Of a stretch of 39,403 bases of DNA, positions 23,977-31,932 are shown piece by piece; positions within the stretch are counted from its first letter, which is position 1; every line of letters starts with the position of its first letter. The DNA is from Verrucomicrobiota bacterium (GTDB lineage: Bacteria; Verrucomicrobiota; Verrucomicrobiia; Opitutales; Opitutaceae), in the NCBI GenBank assembly GCA_018239675.1, contig JAFEGX010000050.1:1-39403 (forward strand). The letters are read 5' to 3'. The position numbers were made by a program, and so were the translations under genes. The notes beneath the pieces were generated by a model. It made no database searches and had not been told where the DNA came from. It was given only the letters and a program-made list of their open reading frames with translations.

Positions 23977-24950
23977 AAGAGGCGTCCGCCCTGCTGCGGA
24001 AGATCGCGAAGCTGCGCATCCTCGTCATCGGCGACGTGATGCTCGACCGCTACGTCTGGGGCGACGCCACGCGCATCTCCCCCGAGGCGCCGGTGCCGGT
24101 GATCGACGTCGACCGCGAGACCTGGACCGCCGGCGGCGCCGGGAACGTCGGCCTCAACATCGCCGCGCTCGGCGCCCGGTGCACGGTGGTGGGCTACTAC
24201 GGCAATGACGAGGCCGGCCGGAAGCTCCATGCCACCCTCGCGTCGCACCACATCCGGTCCGTCACGACCCCCGGCGCGGGCCAGACCATCGTGAAGACCC
24301 GCGTGATGGTGCAGCACCAGCAGCTCTGCCGCATCGACCGCGAGTCGCCGCCGGCCGCCTACCAGTTCAACCCCGACATTGCCACCAAGCTGTTCAAGAA
24401 GGAGATCGCCGCCGCGGACGCAGTCATCCTGTCCGACTATGCCAAGGGCATCCTCACGGAGGAGCTGGTCGAGCGGGTGTCCGGCCTCGCCCGCGCCGCC
24501 GGGAAATTTGTCGCGCTGGATCCGAAGCCGCGGCGCCCGCTGAAGTTCCGGGACCTCGACCTGATCACGCCGAACAAGCGCGAGTCGCTGCAGCTGGCCG
24601 GCATCGAGCTACCGCCGCACACGCCGTTTCCGGCCGCGGACGTCTGTGCGCGCCTCCATGAAATCTACCGGACCCGCCACCTCGTCATCACGATGGGCGA
24701 GGACGGCATGCTCCTGAGCGAGCGCGGCCGCATCAGCAAGCGGATCCCGACCGCGGCCCGCGAGGTGTTCGACGTCTCCGGTGCGGGCGACACCTCGCTC
24801 GCCGCGCTGGTGCTGGCGCTGGCCGCCGGCGCGAAGCTCGAGACCGCTGCCCACTTCGCGAATGCCGCCGCCGGCGTGGTGGTCGGCAAGTTGGGCACCG
24901 CCACGGTGACGCCCGCCGAGCTGCGGTCGTACGTCGCGCACGAGTCATGA
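23961..24950 (+). CDS. hldA: D-glycero-beta-D-manno-heptose-7-phosphate kinase (RfaE domain I)
   Basis: 329-residue PfkB-family sugar kinase. LRILVIGDVMLDRYVWGD near the start, TAGGAGNVGLNIAALGA (about 52-68), LITPNKRES and the anion-hole motif VSGAGDTSLA (about 270) match RfaE domain I. It phosphorylates heptose 7-phosphate at C1 on the route to ADP-heptose for the LPS core. Only the kinase half is present; the nucleotidyltransferase half of HldE is not encoded here, so a separate HldC-type protein is expected elsewhere. It overlaps the M24 gene and, by 4 bases (ATGA), the gmhB-like gene. Confidence 0.88.
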   Translation: MGISLKEASALLRKIAKLRILVIGDVMLDRYVWGDATRISPEAPVPVIDVDRETWTAGGAGNVGLNIAALGARCTVVGYYGNDEAGRKLHATLASHHIRSVTTPGAGQTIVKTRVMVQHQQLCRIDRESPPAAYQFNPDIATKLFKKEIAAADAVILSDYAKGILTEELVERVSGLARAAGKFVALDPKPRRPLKFRDLDLITPNKRESLQLAGIELPPHTPFPAADVCARLHEIYRTRHLVITMGEDGMLLSERGRISKRIPTAAREVFDVSGAGDTSLAALVLALAAGAKLETAAHFANAAAGVVVGKLGTATVTPAELRSYVAHES

Positions 24951-25477
24951 GCAAGGCGCTGTTCCTCGACCGCGACGGCACCCTCATCATCGACAAGACC
25001 TACCTCGCCGATCCCGCCGGAGTGGAGCTGATCCCGGGCGTGGCGGCAGGCCTCCAGCGCGCGCGCTCGCTCGGGTACAAGCTTTTCCTCTTCACCAACC
25101 AGTCCGGCATCGGCCGGGGTTACCACACGATGGACGACACGCTGCGGGTCAACGCCCGGATGGAGGAACTGCTCGGGCTCGGTTCGCCCCTGTTTGCCGC
25201 GACCTGCATCGCCCCGGAGGCGCCCGGTCAGCCGGTCGTCTACCGCAAGCCGTCGCCGCGGTTCATCCTGGAGAAGCTCGAGCAGCACCGGCTCGACCCG
25301 GCGCAGTGCTGGATGGTTGGCGACTCCGCCGCCGACATCGGCGCAGGGCGCGCCGCCCAGGTGAACGTCGCCGCCCTCTGCACCGGCAAGGTCGACCCCC
25401 GCACGCTGCCGGAGGTCACGACCCACGGCCTCCCGGTGTACCCGAGTTTCGCCGAATTCGCGGCCACGCTGACCTGA
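24947..25477 (+). CDS. gmhB: GmhB-like HAD phosphatase (heptose bisphosphate phosphatase)
   Basis: 176-residue HAD-IIIA histidinol-phosphatase/GmhB-type enzyme. The nucleophile motif is FLDRDGTL (D8, D10), motif II FTNQSGIGRG, motif III KPSPRF, motif IV GDSAADI. GmhB removes the 7-phosphate from heptose 1,7-bisphosphate, the next step after the kinase encoded just upstream, which supports the call. The Cys-x-His...Cys-x-Cys zinc loop of E. coli GmhB is absent: the region reads TCIAPEAPGQPVVYRKPSP. This zinc-less form could also be a related HAD phosphatase. Start ATG overlaps the kinase stop. Confidence 0.82.
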   Translation: MSKALFLDRDGTLIIDKTYLADPAGVELIPGVAAGLQRARSLGYKLFLFTNQSGIGRGYHTMDDTLRVNARMEELLGLGSPLFAATCIAPEAPGQPVVYRKPSPRFILEKLEQHRLDPAQCWMVGDSAADIGAGRAAQVNVAALCTGKVDPRTLPEVTTHGLPVYPSFAEFAATLT

Positions 25478-25540
25478 CCCGCCCATTTCCCTCGGCGGAC
25501 CGGCGTTCGCGCGGCTCCCATTTCCCGTCTCCCCATTCTT

Positions 25541-26974
25541 ATGAACCCTACCCTGCGCCGTCTTTTCCCCGCGGCCCTGGCCTGCGCCGCCGTGCTTTCC
25601 GTCCGTCTGTCCGCCGCCGCCGACCCGTCGGTCGTGGTGCGTGAACCCGTGCTGGCGCTGGTGCACGCCCGGGTGGTGGACGGACTGGGCCATCCGGCCC
25701 GTGAGAACCAAACCCTCGTGCTCCGCGACGGCCGCATCGCGTGGGTCGGGCCCGACGCCGAGGCCCAGACGCCGGCGGGCGCCGCCGTGCGCGACCTGAG
25801 CGGCAAGACCGTCCTGCCGGGCCTCGTGCTGGTGCACGAGCACATGTACTATTCGCTTCTGACCCCGAACGCGCCGTTCCACGTCGCGGAGCTCGAGTTT
25901 TCGTTTCCCCGGATGTACCTCGCGGCCGGCGTCACGTCGGCCCGCACCGGGGGCAGCATCGAGCCGTACACCGACCACCAGCTCAAGCGTCGCATCGATG
26001 CCGGTGAGGCGCCGGGACCGAAACTCCACCTGACCGCCCCTTACCTGGAGGGCGTGCCCGCGGCGGTGCCCCAGATTGATTCCGTCGACAGCCCGGCGGA
26101 CGCCGCGCGCATGGTGAACTACTGGGCCGACGAGGGCTTCACCTCGTTCAAGGCCTACATGCACCTCCGCGGCGACGCGCTCGCGGCGGTCGTAGCTGCC
26201 GCCCACGCGCGCCACCTCCAAGTCACGGGCCACCTTGGCACGGTGAGTTATCGCCGCGCCGCCGAGATCGGCATCGACAATCTCGAGCACGGTTTCTTCG
26301 CGATGTCGGACTTCACTCCCAACTGGAAGGAGGACGACCAGCCGAATGTGATCGCCGCGGAAAGAGCGATGGCAGCGCTCGACCTCGATTCACCGGCGGT
26401 CAAGGACCTGATCAAGCTGCTGATCGACCGGAAGGTCGCCGTGACCTCCACGCTGGCGATCATGGAGACGTTCAATCCGGGCTGCCGGATGATGACCTCG
26501 GCCGAGCTCGACACCCTCTCGGCCCCGGCGCGCGAGAACTACCTCACCCGCTGGGCGAAGGTGAATGGTCGGCCCCGCGGCGAGGAGGCGGCGGCCTGGG
26601 CCAAGTACCTCGAGCTGGAGAAGCGGTTTTTCCGGGCCGGCGGCCTCCTGGTCGCGGGCACCGACCCGACCGGCTACGGCGGCGTCATCGCAGGCTATGG
26701 CAGCTGGAGGACCATCGAGCTGCTGGTGGACGCCGGCCTGACCCCCGTCGAGGCAATCCAGGTGGCGACGAGCAACGGCGCCAAACTGCTCGGCATCGAG
26801 CGCGAGACCGGCAGCATCGAGGCCGGCAAGGCCGCCGACCTCGTGGTCGTCGCGGGCAATCCGGCCGCGCAGATCACGGACCTCCGCAAGACCGAACTGG
26901 TTTTCAAGGACGGCGTCGGCTACGACTCGCGCAAGCTCTTTGATTCCGTCAGGGGTTGCGTCGGAACCCAGTAA
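25541..26974 (+). CDS. Exported amidohydrolase family protein
   Basis: 477-residue amidohydrolase with a signal peptide (about 1-27, ending LSAAA). Metal-binding elements: VHEHMYY (H-x-H, about 100-106), K in SFKAYMHL, H in QVTGHLG, H in NLEHGFF and D in VAGTDPTG. The final strand region (GSIEAGKAADLVVVAGNP) is typical of the superfamily. Related exported proteins include imidazolonepropionase-like and Xaa-Pro dipeptidase-like amidohydrolases; the substrate is not clear. Located in the periplasm or outside. It begins 63 bases after gmhB and the next gene follows after four bases, so these may form an operon. Confidence 0.87.
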   Translation: MNPTLRRLFPAALACAAVLSVRLSAAADPSVVVREPVLALVHARVVDGLGHPARENQTLVLRDGRIAWVGPDAEAQTPAGAAVRDLSGKTVLPGLVLVHEHMYYSLLTPNAPFHVAELEFSFPRMYLAAGVTSARTGGSIEPYTDHQLKRRIDAGEAPGPKLHLTAPYLEGVPAAVPQIDSVDSPADAARMVNYWADEGFTSFKAYMHLRGDALAAVVAAAHARHLQVTGHLGTVSYRRAAEIGIDNLEHGFFAMSDFTPNWKEDDQPNVIAAERAMAALDLDSPAVKDLIKLLIDRKVAVTSTLAIMETFNPGCRMMTSAELDTLSAPARENYLTRWAKVNGRPRGEEAAAWAKYLELEKRFFRAGGLLVAGTDPTGYGGVIAGYGSWRTIELLVDAGLTPVEAIQVATSNGAKLLGIERETGSIEAGKAADLVVVAGNPAAQITDLRKTELVFKDGVGYDSRKLFDSVRGCVGTQ

Positions 26975-26978
26975 GCCC

Positions 26979-27902
26979 ATGGCGAAATCCCTTCTCTCGC
27001 CCGCCGCCTTCGCCCGATCCGGCGCGTTGCTCCGTCAGGGACCGGCGGTCGAACGCGCGATGTTCGCGTTCCATTTCGAGGGCGGATCAGCCGAGGCCGC
27101 GCGCGAGGCGCTGGCCCTGCACCAGAACGCCGACGGCGGCTACCATGGCCTCGAGCCCGACATCGGACTCAAGGCATCCAGCGTGCTGTGCACCTGTCAC
27201 GCGCTGCACTATCTGCGGGAACTCGGCACGCCGGCCGCGCATCCGGCGGTCGAACGCGCGCGAGCCTACCTCGCCGCCACCTTTGACCCGGTGCGCGGCG
27301 TGTGGCCGATCATTCCGCCCCACGGCAACACCGAGCCGCATGCGCCGTGGTGGCACCACGCTGAAGGCGCGGCTGACCAGTGGCAGGGTTACGTCGACAA
27401 TCCGCGGCCCGACGTCCTCGCCTGCCTGCTGACTTTTCCCGCTGCTTCAACCCGCAGCCTCGTCGAGCAGACCGTGGCCGCCACCCTCGCGCGACTGCGG
27501 GCGGACCAAGCGCCGATCGAGATGCACGGCCTGCTCTGTTACACGCGCCTCCACCAGGCGCCCAACCTCCCGGCTTCGCTCAAGGTCGCACTCGAGCGGA
27601 CGCTGCCCCGTTCGATCGCGGCGGCCGTCGAGCGCGATCCGGCCAAGTGGAGCGGATATGGCCTGCGCCCGCTGCTGATTGCTCCCGACGCCGCCTCCCC
27701 GTGGAAGGCGATCATGCCCGAGGCGATCGAGGCAAATCTGGATTACATGATCGAGACCCAGGAGAGCGATGGGGCCTGGTCGCCGTTCTGGAATTGGGGC
27801 GACGCGTTTCCCGACGCCTGGCCCTCGGCCCGGCGCCGTTGGCAAGCCGTGCTTACCTTGGCGGCGTTGCACACACTGCGCAGCTACGAACGCCTTGGCT
27901 GA
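26979..27902 (+). CDS. Alpha/alpha-toroid (prenyltransferase/squalene oxidase-like) repeat protein
   Basis: 307-residue protein with helical repeats resembling the terpenoid cyclase/protein prenyltransferase toroid. Two QW-like motifs are visible: LHQNADGGYHGLEPD (about 47-61) and TQESDGAWSPFWNWGD (about 263-278). The catalytic DxDD of squalene-hopene cyclases is not seen, so it is probably not a cyclase. No signal peptide. Proteins of this size and type are common in bacteria and uncharacterised. It lies four bases after the amidohydrolase and one base before the Fpg-like gene, so the three are likely cotranscribed. Confidence 0.75.
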   Translation: MAKSLLSPAAFARSGALLRQGPAVERAMFAFHFEGGSAEAAREALALHQNADGGYHGLEPDIGLKASSVLCTCHALHYLRELGTPAAHPAVERARAYLAATFDPVRGVWPIIPPHGNTEPHAPWWHHAEGAADQWQGYVDNPRPDVLACLLTFPAASTRSLVEQTVAATLARLRADQAPIEMHGLLCYTRLHQAPNLPASLKVALERTLPRSIAAAVERDPAKWSGYGLRPLLIAPDAASPWKAIMPEAIEANLDYMIETQESDGAWSPFWNWGDAFPDAWPSARRRWQAVLTLAALHTLRSYERLG

Positions 27903-27903
27903 C

Positions 27904-28737
27904 ATGCCTGAGCTGGCCGAAGCTGAGTTTTTCCGAAAGCGCTGGCACCAAGCCGGAGCGGGTAAGCGCGTCCGCGTGGTCTTGCTGCATCCGGGAGCGA
28001 AGATCTTCCGCGGGACCAGTCCCGCCGCCCTGCGTCGCGCCCTGACCGGCGCCCGGCTCGTATCCTCCGAGGCACGGGCGAAACAGATGCTGTTCCGGTT
28101 CTCGGGCGGCGCCTGGCTGGGCGTGCACCTCGGCATGAGCGGTGAGCTGCATGTCGAGGCGGCCGATTGGGCGGTTGGCAAACACGACCATCTGGTTCTC
28201 GTTACTCCGCGACAGGCGCTCGTGTTCACGGACCCGCGGATGTTTGGCCGGGTGCAGTTTCACCGCGGGACCGAAGCTCCCGGATGGTGGGCCCGGATCG
28301 CGCCGGCGATCACTTCCGAGACTTTCACGGTCGAAGCCGTCGCGGCCTTCCTGCGTCGCCGGGCCAAGGCGCCGATCAAGGCCGTGCTCCTGATGCAGGA
28401 GCGGTTCCCGGGCGTGGGCAACTGGATGGCCGATGAGATCCTGTGGCGCGCGGCGATCCATCCTGCGCGCCGCGCCGGGTCGCTGTCGCCGGCCGAGACC
28501 CGAACCCTCTGGCGTGAGTGTCGTCGCGTCTGCCGTCTCGCCCTCGACACAATTGCGGGCCGCGGCGACTACCTGCCGCCGGACCTGAACGCGCATATCC
28601 CGAAGACCTGGCTCTTCTGGCACCGCTGGGAGGACGGCGGCCGCTGTCCCCGCACGGGGGTGCCGCTGGTGCGGGAGGAAATCGGCGGACGCACGACGTG
28701 CTGGTCGCCGGGAAGGCAGGGGGGAGTTGAAAGTTGA
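27904..28737 (+). CDS. Fpg/Nei family DNA glycosylase with an incomplete zinc finger
   Basis: 277-residue DNA-formamidopyrimidine glycosylase-like protein. It starts MPELAEAEFF, so the catalytic Pro2 and Glu3 are in place; RAKQMLF (near 60) supplies the conserved Lys. The H2TH region includes FPGVGNWMADEILW. The C-terminal zinc finger normally has four Cys as two CxxC pairs; here they read C248-P-R-T251 and C266-W-S-P269, so half the ligands are gone. It would excise oxidised bases from DNA. The last codons and TGA are supplied by a family E repeat arm. One base separates it from the upstream toroid gene. Confidence 0.87.
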   Translation: MPELAEAEFFRKRWHQAGAGKRVRVVLLHPGAKIFRGTSPAALRRALTGARLVSSEARAKQMLFRFSGGAWLGVHLGMSGELHVEAADWAVGKHDHLVLVTPRQALVFTDPRMFGRVQFHRGTEAPGWWARIAPAITSETFTVEAVAAFLRRRAKAPIKAVLLMQERFPGVGNWMADEILWRAAIHPARRAGSLSPAETRTLWRECRRVCRLALDTIAGRGDYLPPDLNAHIPKTWLFWHRWEDGGRCPRTGVPLVREEIGGRTTCWSPGRQGGVES

Positions 28738-28823
28738 GGGCCGAAGGTTGAAAGCCGGACGCGGCGTGCGCACCTAGCGCCGGGCTCTGCCCGTTCAACG
28801 TTCAACCCTCAACATTCAACTCC
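28723..28823. repeat. Family E inverted repeat pair between convergent genes
   Basis: Left arm 28723-28755 (heptamers GTTGAAA, GTTGAGG) begins inside the Fpg-like coding sequence and contains its TGA. Right arm 28793-28823 is four exact-register heptamers of the type NTTCAAC, ending 8 bases from the AraC-gene stop. The loop is 37 bases. One of the best-preserved pairs. Confidence 0.8.
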
Positions 28824-28830
28824 AACCGCC

Positions 28831-29733
28831 TCACGCGTACTTCGCGCGATAGGCCCGCGGGGTGAGCCCGGCGTATTTCCGGAACAGCCGGCTGAAATGG
28901 GCGGCGTCGGCGAAGCCCAGCTCGAGCGCGACCTGCGTGATCGTGTGGGCGCGGTCGAGGAGCCGGACGCAGGCGTGGTGGATCCGGCGGCGCTGGTAGT
29001 ACTCGAGCGGCGAGAGCCCGGTGGCCTGCCGGAAGAGCCGGCTGGCCCGGTCGGCCGAGACGCCCCAACCGCGCAGCTGGGCGGCCTGGTCGAAGGGCTG
29101 GCCGCCCTCGATGCTGGCCTCGATCCCGTGCACGACGGCCCACACCGGAGCGGCGAGCTCCGCGCGGTGGTCGTGGCTCGCGCGCGAGAGCATGACGAGC
29201 AGCTTGAGCACTCCCGCCTTGATGAACAGGGCCGAGGGCCGCTCGCCGGCCAACTCGCGCTGGATCCCCGCCAGTTCCGCGGCGGCCGCGGCAGCCGCCG
29301 CCGACTCCAGCCGGAAGACCGCCGGCCGCGGCTGGGTCTCGCGCCGGAACAGCACCTGCGCCAGAAACAGCGGCACCAGCCCCTGCTCGGTCCAGTACTC
29401 CCGCCAGCCGGCCGCCAGCCACTCGGCAAGATAGTAGAGGTTGATGAACTCCACGCCCCGCGGCCGCGAGAAGGCGTGCACGCCGCCAGGGGCGACGACG
29501 ATCACCGCGCCCGGCTCCAGCTCCCGCACCCCGTCGGCCGTGTGGTGCCGGCAGCGGCCGTGCACCATCAGGCTCACCTCGTAATAATCATGGTCGTGGG
29601 GCGGGATGTCGGCGGCCACGACGGCACGCTCGACATTGAGGGGCCGGGTGGCGCTCAGGCGGACGACGGCCTGGTTGATGGTGAAGGTCGCCTTGATGAC
29701 GGAAACCTTCAAGTTTTTGCCGGGCCCATTCAA
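28831..29733 (-). CDS. AraC family transcriptional regulator
   Basis: 300-residue regulator. An N-terminal cupin-like sensing domain (about 35-160) contains HDHDYYEVSLMVHG and LEPGAVIVVAPGGVHAF. The C-terminal double helix-turn-helix (about 205-300) ends with ITQVALELGFADAAHFSRLF and KYAGLTPRAYRAKY, classic for AraC. A run of nine Ala sits in the linker. The start is uncertain: the TTG at 29733 is used, and a TTG at 29712 is possible; the nearby ATG is out of frame. It is divergent from the phytanoyl-CoA dioxygenase-like gene with a 34-base gap, and probably controls it in response to a sugar or small molecule. Confidence 0.87.
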   Translation of the reverse strand: MNGPGKNLKVSVIKATFTINQAVVRLSATRPLNVERAVVAADIPPHDHDYYEVSLMVHGRCRHHTADGVRELEPGAVIVVAPGGVHAFSRPRGVEFINLYYLAEWLAAGWREYWTEQGLVPLFLAQVLFRRETQPRPAVFRLESAAAAAAAAELAGIQRELAGERPSALFIKAGVLKLLVMLSRASHDHRAELAAPVWAVVHGIEASIEGGQPFDQAAQLRGWGVSADRASRLFRQATGLSPLEYYQRRRIHHACVRLLDRAHTITQVALELGFADAAHFSRLFRKYAGLTPRAYRAKYA

Positions 29734-29767
29734 GCGCGAAGGGGCGAGATGTGCTAGATTCCATTCC

Positions 29768-30538
29768 GTGAACCACGATTACCCCCTCACCCAGCAGCAG
29801 ATCACGGCCTACCAGCGTGACGGTTACATTCAACTGAACGACGTCCTCACGGGCGACGAGCTCACGTCGTTCCGCGACGCCGTGGACGCGGCCGTAAAAC
29901 AGGACACGGTGAAGCTCGACCCGAACCGGAAGAAGAACAGCTACGAGCAGATTTTCATCCAGTGCGTGAACCTGTGGCATCGCTATCCGGCGGTGAAGCC
30001 GCACGTGCTGAGCGCCAAGCTTGGCGGGATCGCGGCGCGGCTGAGCGGCCTGCCGCTCCGGCTGTGGCACGACCACGCGCTGTTCAAGGAGCCGCACACC
30101 GGCGCGAAGACGCCGTGGCACCAGGACACGCCGTACTGGCCGCACGAGCAGAAAATGCACCAGCTGACCATCTGGATCGCGCTGCGCGACGCCACGATCC
30201 AGAATGGCTGCATGTCCTTCCTGCCCGGCACACAGAAGTTCCTCGACATCGAGCCGGTCAATCTGGCGGACCCGCAGGATCTCTACGCGGTCGCGCCACA
30301 GACCAAGGGCATCAAGCCCGTCACCTGTGAGCTCAAGGCCGGTTCCGTCACGGTGCACAACGGCATGACCTTCCACTACGCCGGCCCGAACCGCTCGGAC
30401 GGCATGCGCGAGGCCATCGCGATCATCTACATGCCAGAGGGCACGACCTACCACAAGGTCGCCCACCCCGTGACCGACCCGCTCAATCTCCGACAGGGGC
30501 AGAAGCTCGACGGCGAGCTTTTCCCGATCGTGGGGTAA
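29768..30538 (+). CDS. Phytanoyl-CoA dioxygenase (PhyH) family protein
   Basis: 256-residue Fe(II)/2-oxoglutarate-dependent oxygenase. Iron ligands H118-x-D120 (TPWHQDTPYW) and the distal H203 (TFHYAGPNRSD) are present, with R214 (GMREA) in position to bind 2-oxoglutarate. Members hydroxylate small molecules; the substrate is unknown. GTG at 29768 (VNHDYPLTQ) is chosen, since upstream codons overlap the divergent AraC gene. The pairing with an AraC sensor suggests induction by its own substrate. A nested repeat follows its stop. Confidence 0.88.
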   Translation: MNHDYPLTQQQITAYQRDGYIQLNDVLTGDELTSFRDAVDAAVKQDTVKLDPNRKKNSYEQIFIQCVNLWHRYPAVKPHVLSAKLGGIAARLSGLPLRLWHDHALFKEPHTGAKTPWHQDTPYWPHEQKMHQLTIWIALRDATIQNGCMSFLPGTQKFLDIEPVNLADPQDLYAVAPQTKGIKPVTCELKAGSVTVHNGMTFHYAGPNRSDGMREAIAIIYMPEGTTYHKVAHPVTDPLNLRQGQKLDGELFPIVG

Positions 30539-30569
30539 AGGGAGCCGCTGGTGGAATGGTTGGGCGGGC

Positions 30570-30836
30570 GGAAAAACTCCCACCGCCAAACCGCCAAACT
30601 CCAGATGAGTCCGGCGCTGCGGGCGACCGGGCAGGATCTGGTGTGGTCAGACGGAGTTTGGGTTTACTACGAAGAGCGCGAAGGACGCGAAGGGCAGGTG
30701 CACAGACTTTCTTCGTGGGCTTCGTGCCCTTGGTGGTAAATCGATCACCGCCGAAAGCAGATTCTAACCAGACAGGACCTGTCGGTGGCCGCTGGCCACG
30801 GACGATTCTGGCGTTTGGCGATTTGGCGTTTCCCCA
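30570..30836. repeat. Nested repeat: family D arms around family C arms
   Basis: Outer D arms 30570-30604 (CCAAACC words) and 30804-30836 (TTTGGCG words) enclose C arms 30660-30695 (9-base words GAAGGACGC) and 30708-30741 (CTTCGTGGG). The C arms are almost adjacent, with a 12-base loop. The whole lies between the convergent PhyH and sugar-binding genes, ending 4 bases before the latter's stop. It mirrors 5160-5385, where C encloses D. Confidence 0.8.
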
Positions 30837-30840
30837 CAGC

Positions 30841-31815
30841 CTACTCTGCTTTCAGCAACGCTGCGATCCCTGGGTCGCCGAGATTCTCCGCAGTCGCGAG
30901 CTTGACGCCGGTGTCGACGAGCGCGGGAACCTTCCGGCCTTCGAGGACGTCGACGATCGATTTCACGCCGAGGTAGCCCATCTTCACGGGATCCTGCAGG
31001 ACGAGCCCCTGGAGGTCGCCGCGCCGGATGGCGGCGGCGTAGGTCTCGCTGTTCGCAAAGCCGACGAGCTTCACCTTGCCCTGCCCCAGCCCGGCGTTGC
31101 CGAGCGCGAGGAGCATTCCCGCCATCGTGGACTCGTTGGGCGTGAAGATGCCGTCGACCTTGTTCCCGAAGCGGTTGAGCAGATTCTGCGAGGCCGCCAG
31201 GGCGGTCTCCCGCGTCGCGCCGCCGTGCTGGTTGGACGAGATCACCTCGATCGCCGGGAACTTGGCCGCCAGCTCGTCAAGAAAACCCGCCTCGCGCGCC
31301 TCGCAGCTGCCCGAGCCGACCTGGACGCGCAGGAGGATCACGTTGCCCTTGCCGTGAAGCAGCTCGCCGAGGCGCCGCGCCGCGAGCTGCCCGCCGGCAT
31401 AGTTGTTGGTGGCGATGAAACTCACCGGGGCCTCGGACTTGAGGCCGGAATCGACAATCACGACCGGAATCCCCGCCTTGGCCGCCTGCTCGACCGGCGC
31501 GGCGAGCGCGCGCTGGTCGAGCGGCGCGAGCACGATGCCGCTCACCTTGCGACCGATGAAATTCTCGACGACCTGCACCTGCTGGTCGCGGTCGTCCTCG
31601 CGCAGGGGGCCTTTCCAGATGATCTCGACCGGCGTGCCCGCCGCGCGGAGCTCGGCCTCGGCCTTGCGGGCGCCGGCGTGGATCATCTTCCAGTACTCGT
31701 GCGTCGTGCCCATCGGGATCACGGCGATCGTGTAGCGCGCCTCGGCGGCGCGGGCCGGCGCGGCGAGGAGCGAGAGGCACAGCGGGACGAAAACGGACCA
31801 GCGGGGAAGCGTCAT
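30841..31815 (-). CDS. Sugar ABC transporter substrate-binding protein (RbsB-like)
   Basis: 324-residue exported binding protein with signal peptide (about 1-24, APARAAEA). The periplasmic type I fold starts YTIAVIPMGTTHEYWKMIH; VSGIVLAPLDQRAL, PVVIVDSGLK and GIFTPNESTMAG are typical of ribose/xylose-type (PF13407) proteins. No ATPase or permease gene is adjacent, so it is an orphan in this window. It could serve a distant transporter or a sensor kinase. Convergent with the PhyH gene across the nested repeat; divergent from the SGNH esterase with 117 bases between. Confidence 0.88.
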   Translation of the reverse strand: MTLPRWSVFVPLCLSLLAAPARAAEARYTIAVIPMGTTHEYWKMIHAGARKAEAELRAAGTPVEIIWKGPLREDDRDQQVQVVENFIGRKVSGIVLAPLDQRALAAPVEQAAKAGIPVVIVDSGLKSEAPVSFIATNNYAGGQLAARRLGELLHGKGNVILLRVQVGSGSCEAREAGFLDELAAKFPAIEVISSNQHGGATRETALAASQNLLNRFGNKVDGIFTPNESTMAGMLLALGNAGLGQGKVKLVGFANSETYAAAIRRGDLQGLVLQDPVKMGYLGVKSIVDVLEGRKVPALVDTGVKLATAENLGDPGIAALLKAE

Positions 31816-31932
31816 GGGGCGAGCGGGGTGGACCGCATCGGTGTAACCGCTAATTCGTCCGAATCCATCCTAATGGTGGGAGCGGCACCTCCAGACTCGT
31901 CAGGGTCGGGTCCGTCCCTACGATGGCCTCCG

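Noticed and set aside
28723..28823. Regular short repeats considered as a CRISPR array
   Set aside because: The words are 7 bases long without spacers and form facing arms; no cas genes are present.
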